The position numbers were made by a program, and so were the translations under genes. This document shows, piece after piece, positions 32,301-62,580 of a DNA stretch of 64,000 bases; position 1 is the first letter of the stretch, and every line of letters begins with the position of its first letter. Below the pieces are notes generated by a model. That model searched no databases, was not told the DNA's origin, and saw only the letters and a list, made by a program, of their open reading frames with translations. Origin of the DNA: Gigantopelta aegis (lineage: Eukaryota; Mollusca; Gastropoda; Neomphalida; Peltospiridae); assembly GCF_016097555.1 (NCBI RefSeq), contig NC_054702.1, positions 112,106,171-112,170,170 on the forward strand, in the 5' to 3' direction.

Positions 32301-35300
32301 TTTCGGTAATTCTGGTGGGGGCACGTTTACATGAGCATTTACATTTTCTACAAATAAAGGTGGTTTGGTGGAATTAGATTTTTTGAAAATATATAGTTCT
32401 GTATCACTGTCAGAGTACTTACGGTGACAATATCAATTTTGGTGCCATTGATACGTATAACAAGATGATTAGACATTAACCTATGACGAAAACCTAATGT
32501 AAATATGTTTTCAGTGAACACTTGTCTATTGGTCTGAAAATTATTCAATATTTTTTATGAGTTACAAACATTTTATGATTTTATTTTCAAAAGAAGATTT
32601 TGATGTAAATTATTGCATGGAGTATAGACCCTACACTACATTAATAAGGACAAAAATAGACAACCAATGAAACTATCAAAAACATATGATGTTTGTGAAA
32701 ATATAGCGGAAACACCTGTACGACGTAGCAGCTAGTTTTTTTGGAGGTAAACTTGGCGTTCATGGGAAATTATCATTGTTTTTCCACAATAAACTAATGT
32801 GACTTGAGAAAGGTAAAGTATTATTGTATGTACGAAGTATTGTTTTTATTATATTTAAATTTTTTGCATATCGTATCGAAAACATATGACGCCAGGATAC
32901 ATTTCTCTTGAAAGATGACCTGCAATTTTTAAAATGTTTTAGCAGGTTAGTTTTTTTTCACCTGCTAGGTCTAAAAAAAAAGACTGCTTTTTGCAGGCCG
33001 CTATTTCTAGCCCAAATATGTGTTTACTCTGCAAATATTCTTTTTTTAGATATCACAACTAAAATATTTTTTATATGCACAGGTTTGCTATATGTGATAA
33101 TATATTTTTTTAAAATCTTAACCTTGTTGCTCTGTATATAACTGAAATTCTGAATGCATTAAAAAAAATTGGGATGTGAATGTTTCTTACAAATCTAAAA
33201 GATTAATGTGAAAATAACTATGAATCTTTAACAATTTTGTCTTCTTTGCATATACCGCAAATTAGACGATAGCTGAATTTAAAAAAAAAAGAATTAAATA
33301 TTGGAAAATATACAGACTTGTTGCATATCTTTGATACTATTAACAAATAATCATTACTTAAGTTTTTAAATAGTTTTTTATTTAATGAATATATTTATTT
33401 GATTGACCACTGAATTTTGTGTGTGTGTGAAGTTATTTTCAGGTTTAGACCTATCCGAGTGTTATGTGTGTGTTCTGGCGTCGACACCTAGCAGTGATTA
33501 CAAGAGTGACGTCCCCATCTCAGAGCTGCAGACTCCCTTTCTACGAGCTCTCAAGACTGCCAGGTTCGGAGGCACCCCAGTCTGTCCGATTCTCGAACAG
33601 CCAAACATGGTGACAGGGTTACAGGCTCAGAGTATGTATAGATGTTTTCCTCGTCCCATCATTCTAAAAAGTTTTAAAGACATGGTAAAGTTTTATGCTT
33701 ATATAAGTAGGACAAGATGTAGGTCAGTTGTAGAGCTTGTACTTGAGGTGAAGTGGGTTATATAGTCAGTTGTTCTTGGTGGGTGGACGGATGTTTTCTC
33801 TCACCCATCCTGTGTCCCATTATTAGCAAGTGAAACCCCTCAAGACCGGACCCTCTCTAAACCGGACATTTTCCATGGTCCCATGATTTACACAACTTTT
33901 AACACTAAAGTTTACCTCTTTAAACTGGAAACCTCACTAAACTGTACCTCTGAAAATCAGACAATCACACTTATTGTTGTGTTTATTGTCACTTTGTTGT
34001 CTTTGGCTGGATTACCCGACTGCGAACATAGCTAGTGTAATATACACATGCTCAGGTTAGCCATTAGATGTGTAATCACTGTTAAGCTAAGATTCCATTA
34101 ACGCGGTAAGCGGATGCGGCAAAAATTTAACTGCGGATGCGATTTGTCACACGCCTGCGAATGCGGAAAACTAAATTGCTCCATGTAGCGATTCGTGCGG
34201 CAACTGAACGCATCACGCATGCCGCATCCGCTTAACATGTTAATGGAATCTTAGCTTTACATTTGACTGGGTACAATTGGCAAATAACAATTAAGCAATT
34301 AATGATCAAGTGGCAGCTTTGATATTCTTCACAAACATGTTTATAGTTTGCTTCAAGGATGAACAAAACAATAATGAATGTAATCCACTGTCTTCTTTTG
34401 ATTTAAACCCCCCTCCACGAAAAAACCCACGTTTATTTGGCAAACTGTGGTGTCAAAAACATGTCAGTAGCATCTCATTACCTTATTGATGTTCAACATG
34501 GAACGTCCGGCTAAATGTTGCCGTATTGAACTATGCCTCGATGATAAATTTACAATCATTAAATGTACATAAGCAAACATTAAAATATCTAAGTGAAAGC
34601 TTCTTTATTGGATTATTATATGTTGCATACATTTTCAATACATTATGGCCGAATATGAATAGGACACCAGCAGAAACAAACAACAGAGTACAACAGAAGC
34701 TTTTGTATCAATACAAACCCCTGAAAACCAGACACCTCTGAACACCGAACAAAAAACTTGGTCCCGTGGAGGGTTTCACTGTATATCAAAGGTCATCGTA
34801 TATATTGTCCTGTCTATGGCAAAGTGGGTATGTGCATATAAACAGATCTGTTTCTTTACTTGGTAGGAGTAGCCTATGTGGTGATAATGTTTCCTTTGTT
34901 AAAATGATCCATTTGTTAAATACCAAACAGCCATAATTTCATATATGTTAAAGTATTGTTAACTTTGTTTTTACAATTTATTAACAAGTGACTTGATATA
35001 CCAAAAATAATGAATAAGACAGCCCAGAAAAATACTTGACTGTTGAGTGTATAATTATAGACTGAAATTATGACCCTTTTGTTTTTCATTAATGCGAGAA
35101 ACCTTATGACTGTTGCTTCTCTTTGTTTTCAGTTCTAACCTACTGTCAAGTACACAGCATTCGAGCAGTGTTGTACCTCTGTTACACAGAGTCCATGTTT
35201 ATAGACATCCACACCATAACGGCCTTCAAACCACTGTTGAAAGCAACCCCAATCAAAGACTTTCCCATTCAGGTAAATCCATAACTGGTCATAACATCAC

Positions 35301-35566
35301 TATTCAAATGGGTCATTTACATCTTTTATTGACATATTTCTTTGACAGTTGTTTATATATTCATAACTAAGTTCCACCCAAAAAAGGTAAGTTAAAAATG
35401 TAGACAATATGCATTACAGGCAATTCAGTTCTTTTATCATTTATTCTAACCAGTATAACATGTTTTTAATTTCTTTTCTTTCCCCCCCCAGAATAACCCT
35501 AAAGCTGAGAAGATGCTTTTGCAGATTGTTAAGCATCACCAGAATCAAAATCTGTTGTATATATAG
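26307..35566 (+). CDS. PSMG1: PSMG1, proteasome assembly chaperone 1 (PAC1), whole gene, 6 coding exons
   Basis: The span includes introns. Coding exons are 26307-26398, 29843-29955, 31334-31548, 33433-33631, 35133-35272 and 35492-35566, totalling 834 bases (277 residues plus TAG); human PAC1 is about 290. PAC1 pairs with PAC2 (PSMG2) to guide assembly of the 20S proteasome alpha ring in the cytosol. Landmarks are the N-terminus MATFFGEI followed by an acidic run (18-26), LHTLIIAQG (57-65), TPFLRALKTARF and CPILEQPNMV in exon 4, LTYCQVHSIRAVLYLCYTE and TAFKPLL in exon 5, and a C-terminus ending L-Y-I. This hydrophobic-Tyr-X ending is the type used by this chaperone family to dock into proteasome ring pockets. 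Phases agree at every junction. The one odd site is the exon 4 acceptor, described separately. The gene is divergent from SYAP1 and convergent with ZMPSTE24. Confidence 0.94.
28165..28357. mobile_element. 193-bp element with inverted ends and a GTAAA duplication
   Basis: CAGGGCTAGCTCT at the left and AGAGCTAGCCTTG at the right are complementary. GTAAA flanks both ends (28160-28164, 28358-28362). The related sequence at 27540 lacks the insert and reads GTAAG. Confidence 0.8.
29283..29512. repeat. 115-bp direct tandem duplication
   Basis: Two almost identical copies starting GCTCTGATGTTCAGGCAAAC and ending near GATGCCAAACCA. They differ by three inserted bases and a few substitutions. Confidence 0.9.
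29645..29818 (+). mobile_element. SINE family 1 fragment directly upstream of PSMG1 exon 2
   Basis: Contains GGGCCCACTGGGCTATTTCT, CCACAACTGGTGTAACAAAG and ACCATGGTATGTACTATCC. It is truncated about 25 bases before the exon 2 acceptor. Confidence 0.7.
29843..29955 (+). CDS. PSMG1: PSMG1 coding exon 2
   Basis: Acceptor TTTTCTATTTCAG, donor CAGTG|GTGAGT. Encodes SSIVFWSKAVQAEKAKDPKG, then RLSKLHTLIIAQGPAAS, matching the core strand of the chaperone fold. A SINE fragment ends about 25 bases upstream. Confidence 0.9.
30087..30478 (+). mobile_element. SINE family 1 copy split by SINE family 2
   Basis: The left part ends ATGTATGTGCTGTC. The right part resumes TGTGCTGTCCTGTCTGTAG and ends near AAAAAGTAGCGACC. 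The insert and its 9-base duplication explain the break. Confidence 0.8.
30133..30406 (+). mobile_element. tRNA-derived SINE (SINE family 2), full length, TSD TGTGCTGTC
   Basis: Starts ACCGGCCTCGGTGGTGGCGT with a tRNA-like A-box region and a GGGTTAACAGCCCGG B-box region. Then come CGACTCATTGGGTAGGTGTA and a tail ending AAATGAATGAATG. TGTGCTGTC is duplicated at 30124-30132 and 30407-30415. Confidence 0.85.
31334..31548 (+). CDS. PSMG1: PSMG1 coding exon 3
   Basis: Acceptor TTTATTGTAG, donor CAG|GTGAGG. Encodes GFIQTYVMEDKTFERVAGVF through GLMVCQCKTEV to FSWVTQ. It ends in phase 0, which decides the acceptor of exon 4. Confidence 0.92.
33433..33631 (+). CDS. PSMG1: PSMG1 coding exon 4, with an unusual acceptor
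   Basis: To stay in frame with exon 3, the exon must start at 33433, after GTGTGTGAAG, giving WVTQ-LFSGLDLSECYVCVLAS, which aligns with the WLEKVFG region of human PAC1. The better-looking acceptor TTATTTTCAG ten bases downstream would bring in an immediate TAG. The remainder encodes SELQTPFLRALKTARF and CPILEQPNMV. The donor is CAGA|GTATGT. Confidence 0.82.
33827..34781. mobile_element. Tc1/mariner-like non-autonomous element in PSMG1 intron 4
   Basis: Inverted ends AAGTGAAACCCCTC and GAGGGTTTCACTG, the same family as 4694-4854. The interior has CGGACATTTTCCATGGTCCC-like segments but no transposase. It hosts the MITE at 34084-34257. Confidence 0.7.
34084..34257. mobile_element. Palindromic MITE nested in the previous element
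   Basis: The ends AAGCTAAGATTCCATTAACG and CATGTTAATGGAATCTTAGC are complementary, then GCGGATGCGGCA pairs with TGCCGCATCCGC. The arms are about 38 bases and unusually GC-rich for the window. Confidence 0.85.
35133..35272 (+). CDS. PSMG1: PSMG1 coding exon 5
   Basis: Acceptor TTTGTTTTCAG, donor CAG|GTAAAT. Encodes (I)LTYCQVHSIRAVLYLCYTE, then TITAFKPLLKATPIKDFPIQ. Highly conserved. Confidence 0.94.
35492..35566 (+). CDS. PSMG1: PSMG1 coding exon 6 (C-terminus)
   Basis: Follows a strong C-rich pyrimidine tract (CCCCCCCCAG). Encodes NNPKAEKMLLQIVKHHQNQN, LLYI and TAG. The final L-Y-I fits a hydrophobic-Tyr-X proteasome-docking tail. Confidence 0.9.
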   Translation, partial: NNPKAEKMLLQIVKHHQNQNLLYI

Positions 35567-35904
35567 CAGAGGCTTGGACACCATTCATCAGTTACCCAAA
35601 CGACATGTCTACATACTACGAGATCTGTTTACGAGTGGATCAACACAACTTTGACAACATCAAAGTATGTTATCTATAGAGCACTGACTTGTGCAACAGC
35701 TTAACATTTAGCATGAATCAACTGACATGTCCGCATGTGAGAAATCCATTCATACCAGGCTGGATAGCTAAAACATGCTAGTGGTTCTGTAAAACAACAG
35801 ACAGTATTGGGGTTACAGAGTTAACAAGCTGAATACCTGCTTTCATTCAGTTTACATGGAAAAACTGTAAGAGGTGCTTAGACTAGATACGTTGGTATCT
35901 ACAC

Positions 35905-35910
35905 AATAAA
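35905..35910 (+). terminator. Possible PSMG1 polyadenylation signal
   Basis: A canonical AATAAA lies 339 bases after the stop codon. Position is the only support, and such hexamers are common in AT-rich DNA. Confidence 0.35.
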
Positions 35911-36008
35911 CCAATCTAAAAGCTAAATATTGTGGTCTTTGTTCTGTGAAGGGAAACACACGAATGTTTAAAGTGACAGACCCTAGTTTTTAAACACTTC
36001 AACATATA

Positions 36009-36115
36009 GGGCCTAATTTACGAAGCCTGTTTATGACTTGCATGCATATACCTATGTACATTTACAATGCTTATACACCTGTGTTTTAGAAAAACAGGCT
36101 TTGTAAATTCAGCCC
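36009..36115. mobile_element. Small inverted-repeat element
   Basis: The ends GGGCCTAATTTACGAAGCCT and AGGCTTTGTAAATTCAGCCC are complementary. It is related to the element at 17213-17318. Confidence 0.75.
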
Positions 36116-38853
36116 AGTGAGTCATCGTCACAGACCCTCATTTCACGCTGTCGTAATTTTATCCAGATGTGTTACAGGTTTGCAGATTAACCAAACTGTG
36201 TCCATAGTCATGGGCTGAAACTAGGATCTATGACTTTAATGAAATCTTAAAACATTGATCGATCAGTAGTTACTAATGTCTACATCAGAACATTGTGGCA
36301 CTATCGATTGATAATTAGGTATGTATCCGACAGTGTTTAAAAATTACCACTATGTAGGACCGACACCGAATATTAGTACCGATATAACAATAAATCTTGT
36401 TAGCACAAGTAGAGAAAATAATTAATAATTAAAGTTTTGTCTTGTATTGATGACTTACTGTTTGGGTCATTTATAATTATTCATAGTTCATACAAGTTCA
36501 TATAACTTTTAACATTGTAGAACAAATTACGCATAACACATTTCTTTCATTAAAAATTTAAAATGCGACTGTACAGCGAACTGCTACACCAGTTATTTTT
36601 ACAATTTCAAACGTTTAAATTTATTACTCAGAATTAACTGTTAGCATATTTGTTAGCTAAAAATCTTAAACATAATATAATTCCTTTATTATTCAGTTAT
36701 AACTACGTTATACATAAAACAGTCTTATTCCCATAGTTCAGTCGAGGTGCCAAGTTATGTAGCAAGATTATAGCTGTTACAGTATCAATATCTAGCGTCA
36801 GTCCTACAGTGATTACAGCTGTTTTAATAATCTATATGCTGAAACTAGTAAAATCAGGAACAAATGGAAAATAGCACATTTTGTTTAGTAGAGATTTATT
36901 TGTGTAAACATTTAAATGTCAAAAATATGGTGAATACAAAAAACAAATGCTTAGATGAGAATAATTAATATAATCCTCTAATCCAAATGAGACCCACGAG
37001 AAATGAACACAAAGAAAGAAGTGATCCATTAGTAACCTGAACCAGTATTAAAAGTAGCATCACGACTACATAATCTATACAGAACATGTTGATGTTATGT
37101 ACAGATGTTAAGTGATGTGTAGTACGAAGTTATTTGAGAAAGACAATTTTATGAATATCCACACGACAGATATTTCAACCTCTATTTAGGAGATTCGAAC
37201 TGTGGTTCCAGTGTTTCAACTGATCTACTGGGGAAATTCCCACTAGCTAGGCTACCACCAGCCAAATCGTGATAAGTTATAATTAATGATATTCCAATCA
37301 TGTTTGTCAGTCCTTGCTTGATTGAACTATTGACCAAACGGATTACAAATCTTATAACCGTATAATTATACTGAGGTAGTTCTTTTCTATTTCCTCGCTT
37401 CTTGATGCAGTAATCAATGTTTACTGTTGCATTCATTTTACATTTACTCTAACCAAAGGTTAGCAAAGATTATATTTACATGTATAATGGATAATAATTC
37501 AAAATATTACCATAAATGAGTATTTACATAAGAAATAAAACACTCTTAGTAAAGTTGTAATTTTGTTCAAAAAAGCTAAAAAAAAACTAAATTGTTTTTA
37601 TCTTTATTATTTAATAGTTTAATATACAAAAACCCCACTCATCCATCCAACATACGTGACATAAAAGTAGAATTAAAAACAAAATTTCTCATAGTACTAC
37701 CAAAATGTCTATATGGTGATACAGGAGACTATATTGTGATTGATATATAGAGGAAACAAATTCTAAGCAGATTCTCAATTATTAGAATTTATAAAGTTCT
37801 ATAATTTCATGTGCAACTTAATAAAATGATACACTAGTCAATCAAAAATGTAATTGTTTTATGTTGTGTAAAGAACAAATATAGAGTGAAATAACTTGGC
37901 ACAAATCTTGTGTTGTACCAAATGAGTAAATTACCAAATAGTTAAAAACCATATTCAGTAAGCATTATCAATTATCATTGGGAAGTATTATTAAATCTCC
38001 AAATAGTTATACATTAGTCTGTATATGGTGTATAATAAAATTCATACAACACGTATAATATCAAAATAAGACTCATCTTCATAAATCAAGGCTAATATTC
38101 GTTCCTCGTATTCAGCCTTGATACATGTAGTCAAGATTACTGATATCCACTACTAGCGCCCTCTATTGGAAGAAAATTTGTAACACCGATTATGTCCCTT
38201 ACACGATGACATCGTTGACCAATCGCAGCATCGGTAACATGTGACAATCTTGAAAGCAATATCAAAAATTAACCGCCGGACGCTGATGCTGCCATCTTTG
38301 TTTACAATAACAAGGGAACCTATAAGGAGCGTTGCGAGACTGAGTAAAGTACATTCTTTACCACTTAGTAGATGTTTTTTTTGGACCATTTCGGTGATCT
38401 TGTTACGGATACGGTACATAAGTGTGAGGTTTGTTAAACTGGTAGTTTTGTTTGAAAATATTATAATATGAGACTAGTACATATACAAAATATATAAATA
38501 TAAAAATATTGCAATACATACTGTTCAAAATTTATATTTTGTTAAACCATTAATACTGTGCATCATTAATTTGCAAAAACATGATGTATATTTTAATCCT
38601 TTATTATTTGATCACTGATCATCTTGTTGAAACTGATGACTGCTCATAACGTTTGGTCAGATTCCTAATGCTAGTTACAACTGTTTTCTTGTGCCAAAAT
38701 ACACGTAGTCCATAATTTGGATCCAAATGCAACAGATAAATCAATGTACACTAGCTACACTGAAGGGATTTGAACCACATACACGCCAGTGATCTACCAA
38801 CTGGGCTGGTTGGAACATTTCCACAGGCTGTTTCCACTATATACCAACACTAT

Positions 38854-39319
38854 TACCGTATTTTCCCATGTATTATGCACACCGGTGTATAATGTGCACC
38901 CCCCACTTTGAACGTTTATTCCAAGAAAAATTTATAATAGATTTCTAAATTTATAATAGTGTGGTATATTTCCGGTTTGCCGGAAATGGACGAATTAAAT
39001 CTCATGGAAATTAAAAATATTTACGGTCCAGTTTTGTAATTTTTGTGCACTTTTTGGCGAGGTATGGATACTTTTGTAGATTTATTTTGCATTTATTACA
39101 ACCATCACAAGTGAAAAGCGATTTTTAAGGGTGTTTTGGCGTTTTGTTGTGATGAACACTGTCAATAACCTGTAAACTACTGATCAACGAGTTTTCATGG
39201 GTGATCGCTGGACATTTTTAAAAGATATTTTTTCTATTGCTATGTATAGTGCGCTCCCCCATTTTTAACCTGTATTTTCTGGGGAAAAAGTGTGCATAAT
39301 ACACGGGGAAAATACGGTA
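38854..39319. mobile_element. 466-bp inverted-repeat element
   Basis: The ends TACCGTATTTTCCCATGTAT and ACACGGGGAAAATACGGTA are complementary over about 28 bases. There is no coding frame. It ends 126 bases from the ZMPSTE24 stop codon, so it may lie in that gene's 3' UTR. Confidence 0.8.
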
Positions 39320-39444
39320 CATAAATATGAAACAAGATACCCTTGAAATACCTTTCTAAAACATACAGTGGGCAATCTTTAAAATGTTTGATTATTAGCA
39401 GTAATAGAGTGTACAGAGTTGCAGAACGTGAAATATTGTTTTGC

Positions 39445-57953
<18,509 letters not shown>

Positions 57954-58370
57954 CTTTAAAATAAACAAAGTTTTAATTACATTACAAAGTAAAATGTTAC
58001 ATATATAGACAGGGCATTTCAGTAGTCCAAAGAATACTCAAATAACAGAAACAGTATCAATACTTCAATAGAACTACCAATACAGCGTTCAAAATAAAGA
58101 CTTGTCCGTTTGTCCTGACAAGTAAAAATTTACTTGGACAAGCAAAATGCACCTCGGTGATTGTACAGTGGACAAGTAAATATGTTCCATGTAGTTTCAT
58201 TTTGAGCAATCAAAAACAACTGTTCTTCTATTTGAATAAATAAACCATTTATTTGGACGTTAAAATACTGGCGGCCTAGCAGATTTCTAGATGAGTTTGT
58301 CTGGTCGACTAGTGAAAAATGTTGCTAATTTCTATCACTACAATAATGATACTAAATGAGTGAGTGAGTC

Positions 58371-58750
58371 TCTCTCTGTGTGTGTGTACGTGCATGCGTG
58401 TGTGTGTACGTGCATGCGTGTGTGTGTACGTGCATGCGTGTGTGTGTACGTGAATGTGTGTGTGTACGTGCATGTGTGTGTACGTGCATGCGTGTGTGTG
58501 TACGTGCATGCGTGTGTGTGTACGTGCATGCGTGTGTGTGTGTACGCGTGCGTGTACGTGCATGCGCGTGTGTGTATGTGCATGTGTGTGTGTACGTGCA
58601 TGCGTGTGTGTGTGTATATGCATGCGTGTGTGTACGTGCATGCGTGTGTACGTGCATGTGTGTGTGTACGTGTGTGTACGTGCATGCGTGTGTGTGTGCA
58701 TGCGTGTACGTGCATGCGTGTGTGTGTGTATGTGCATGCGTGTGTGTTAC
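58371..58750. repeat. Alternating purine-pyrimidine tract (TG/AC/GCATGC repeats)
   Basis: About 380 bases built from GTGTGTGTGTACGTGCATGC units. Almost every step alternates purine and pyrimidine; one clear break is GTGAATGTG near 58450. Open frames here (Cys/Val or His/Thr repeats) are artefacts. Confidence 0.95.
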
Positions 58751-58754
58751 CTTT

Positions 58755-60560
58755 CGATTATCGTACTAGCCAGTGCACCATGACTGATATATCAGTGTGA
58801 TCTAGTGGTGTACTAGCCAGTGAACCATGACTGATATATCAGTGCGATCTAGGTGTACTAGCCAGTGCACCATGACTGATATATCAGTGTGATCTAGGTG
58901 TACTAGCCAGTGCACCATGACTGATATATCAGTGTGATATAGTGGTGTACTAGCCAGTGCACCATGACTGATATATCAGTGTGATCTAGGTGTACTAGCC
59001 AGTGCACCATGACTGATATATCAGTGTGATATAGTGGTGTACTAGCCAGTGCACCATGACTGATATATCAGTGTGATCTAGTGGTGTACTAGCCAGTGCA
59101 CCATGACTGATATATCAGTGTGATCTAGCCTAGCCAGTGCACCATGACTGATATATCAGTGTGATCTAGTGGTGTACTAGCCAGTGCACCATGACTGATA
59201 TATCAGTGTGATCTAGGTGTACTAGCCAGTGCACCATGACTGATATATCAGTGTGATCTAGTGGTGTACTAGCCAGTGCACCATGACTGATATATCAGTG
59301 TGATCTAGGTGTACTAGCCAGTGCACCATGACTGATATATCAGTGTGAGCTAGGTGTACTAGCCAGTGCACCATGACTGATATATCAGTGTGAGCTAGTG
59401 GTGTACTAGCCAGTGCACCATGACTGATATATCAGTGTGATCTAGTGGTGTACTAGCCAGTGCTCCATGACTGATATATCAGTGTGATCTAGTGGTGTAC
59501 TAGCCAGTGCACCATGACTGATATATCAGTGTGATCTAGCTGTACTAGCCAGTGCACCATGACTGATATATCAGTGTGATCTAGGTGTACTAGCCAGTGC
59601 ACCATGACTGATATATCAGTGTGATCTAGTGGTGTACTAGCCAGTGCACCATGACTGATATATCAGTGTGATCTAGGTGTACTAGCCAGTGCACCATGAC
59701 TGATATATCAGTGTGATATAGTGGTGTACTAGCCAGTGCACCATGACTGATATATCAGTGTGATCTAGTGGTGTACTAGCCAGTGAACCATGACTGATAT
59801 ATCAGTGTGATATAGTGGTGTACTAGCCAGTGCACCATGACTGATATATCAGTGTGATCTAGTGGTGTACTAGCCAGTGCACCATGACTGATATATCAGT
59901 GTGATCTAGGTGTACTAGCCAGTGCACCATGACTGATATATCAGTGTGATCTAGGTGTACTAGCCAGTGCACCATGACTGATATATCAGTGTGATCTAGT
60001 GGTGTACTAGCCAGTGCACCATGACTGATATATCAGTGTGATCTAGGTGTACTAGCCAGTGAACCATGACTGATATATCAGTGTGATCTAGGTGTACTAG
60101 CCAGTGCACCATGACTGATATATCAGTGTGATCTAGGTGTACTAGCCAGTGCACCATGACTGATATATCAGTGTGATCTAGTGGTGTACTAGCCAGTGCA
60201 CCATGACTGATATATCAGTGTGATCTAGGTGTACTAGCCAGTGCACCATGACTGATATATCAGTGTGATCTAGGTGTACTAGCCAGTGCACCATGACTGA
60301 TATATCAGTGTGATCTAGTGGTGTACTAGCCAGTGAACCATGACTGATATATCAGTGTGATCTAGGTGTACTAGCCAGTGAACCATGACTGATATATCAG
60401 TATGATCTAGGTGTACTAGCCAGTGCACCATGACTGATATATCAGTGTGATCTAGTGGCGTACTAGCCAGTGCACCATGACTGATATATCAGTGTGATCT
60501 AGTGGTGTACTAGCCAGTGCACCATGACTGATATATCAGTGTGATCTAGGTGTTAAAGAA
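58755..60560. repeat. 45/47-bp minisatellite derived from SINE family 1, about 39 copies
   Basis: Unit TGTACTAGCCAGTGCACCAT, GACTGATATATCAGTGTGAT, CTAG(TG)G. It joins the SINE body string CCAGTGCACC-TGACTG-TATATCA to the SINE tail string ATCA-TGTGATCTAGTGGTGT. To the right the array continues into a SINE tail, TTAAAGAAAACAAACTTTAA. Two unit lengths differ by TG. CTGATATATCAG is a 12-base palindrome. Confidence 0.93.
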
Positions 60561-62099
60561 AACAAACTTTAACTTTCACCTGCAGTCTGGAACTAGTGGT
60601 TTTGGCGGTTACATATACACCCATGGGACAAATTGGGCCCAAAGTAAAACATCTGGTTTTCAGGAGTATTCACTATTCACAGGGTTCATACACTTAAAAC
60701 ATTGTAATTTTCCAGGACTTTTAAGCACCATTTTGGTTCATTTTCCAGGACTTTGTTTTAAAATTTTCCAGGAGTCTGAATACATTACCTGGAAAGGATT
60801 TTTTTAACGACACCCCAGTAAACTTTTTATTCATTGGTTATGTCTCAAACATAAGCTACACCTAATCTAGATATATCACATGGATGCTAAAGTTGTACAA
60901 ATACATACATAAAAAAATATTGTAGTGTGCAGATTTTTTTTTACTGTGTGTTTGCGGGTATGCATGCATCTGTGTCAATATATAAAAATAAATAAATAAA
61001 TAAATAAAATTTTATGTTTAATTTATATTACCCAAAACTATATGTATATGAAGAAAAAAAAAGAAGAGAGTAATGTTTAAATACCAGTATCATCCAGATC
61101 TATTATTTAAAAAAAAAAAGATTAATAAAAAATGTATAAGTCTAAACATTAATTAATACATTTATGGTATTACGTTTATAGGTCAGTGCTTATAGATAAC
61201 ATGTACATGTACTTTAAATCATTATTTATTTGTGGTTTTTAAAAAGTACCTAATGACAAAATTACATAAATCATATAAACATGTTTTATTTTCATTAATA
61301 ATTATTTTAAACTCATTAGTGACATCGTGTTTCAAATAAAAAAATTACCGGAATTATACCCATTTTCGTGAGTAACTAAATGTCAATGTGAATTTCAGAG
61401 TACAGGTAAAAATCTTTGTTGTATTCTATTCAATACTAAATAAGGAAACAGTAATAAAACTGTCAAATAACAACTACAATCAAATGTGTATAAACAATTG
61501 GTGGGGGTGATATGGACAAAAAATTACTTGAAATATGCTTCAACACAGACATACTTCATTTTGTAATATTAAAGTTACACTCTCTGGTTACCATATTATA
61601 ACATCATGTACAAATGTGAAATACAAGCTCAAATGCACTTTTAAAAAAGTTGTGTGTGTTCGCTATGAACGGATATCGTCAAACGTATACACTCGATTTG
61701 TCGCCTTTACCGCCATAGCTCGGCAAAGCACAAACGACAGCCTGTTGTCAGTTTCAGTTAACACGTGCGTTTGCCAATTTCAAATTGTAGGGTTCGTCTC
61801 AAAAATTAAAAGAGAAATCTTGTGCTGTACGAAGAACGTTCGGTTGAAGATATGGTACTAGAGTCTTTAGTTAAAACCGGTTTGATCTTGACAACATATT
61901 ATCGACAGTCGTACCTTCCTATTTCAGAAGTGATATTTTATAAAGTGTTAGTAGAACTTTCAAAGTTTAGTTTGTATACTAGTAACACATTAATCATGTA
62001 TATATTTTTAAAATAAAATATACTAAAGTAGACAATGAACGTTTTCACTTCTTAATTTTATGTTAAAATTTACAAATTCAAATAAATATTATTTCGTTT

Positions 62100-62580
62100 G
62101 GAAAGGGTAAAGTTGTGGGGGGTTGTTTAACGACATCAAAGATAAAGCATATTGATTTAATAATCATCCGACCCCATACAACCGTAAAAAAATGTGTTGA
62201 GTGCGTCGTTAAATAAAACATATCCTATCCTTCCTTCCATCTGCTGTTGGATGTCTAACATTTGGTAATTTTGACATATAATCTTAGAGAGGAATTGGGT
62301 GCATGTGCAGGGGGTTGAAACCCTTACTTGCCCAACCTTAAAAAAAATTGAAATGTATTTTTTGGGGGAGCATGGCCCCATATACACTTTGCTCAACACA
62401 GTCTATAACCCTAACCCCGCTGAAATCCCTGCACACGCGCCTTGGAAACCCGCTACATTTTTTTTAGCAAGGGATTGTTTATATGTACCATCCCACAGAC
62501 AGGATATCACATACCATGGTCTTTTTGTATACCCGTCGATGGGGATCGATCCTAGACTGACCGCGCATTTCCAAAAAACA
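62100..62580. mobile_element. SINE family 1 fragments, tail to tail
   Basis: 62158-62240 is a plus-strand tail (CCATACAACCGTAAAAAAAT, GTGTTGAGTGCGTCGTTAAA). 62241-62575 is a minus-strand copy (TGGATGTCTAACATTTGGTA, CCATCCCACAGACAGGAT, CGTCGATGGGGATCGATCCT). A further minus-strand tail lies at 62108-62155. Confidence 0.7.

Larger units (their letters stand above)
35567..39444. other. Convergent intergenic region between PSMG1 and ZMPSTE24
   Basis: Both genes end into this AT-rich interval. I see no conserved coding exon in it. It contains two inverted-repeat elements, at 36009-36115 and 38854-39319; the rest shows no recognisable structure. The ZMPSTE24 3' UTR must occupy the right edge, but no convincing poly(A) site could be chosen. 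Confidence 0.6.

Noticed and set aside
38153..38471. Overlapping frames on both strands near 38.2-38.5 kb
   Set aside because: No family resemblance; the sense and antisense frames are equally plausible, so both are probably chance.
58309..58800. Several overlapping frames rich in His/Thr or Cys/Val
   Set aside because: All are translations of the alternating TG/AC repeat on both strands.
61535..62016. Two overlapping frames of 108 and 64 codons
   Set aside because: No recognisable domain, no splice or homology support, and the base composition is like the flanks. Possibly part of an unclassified repeat.
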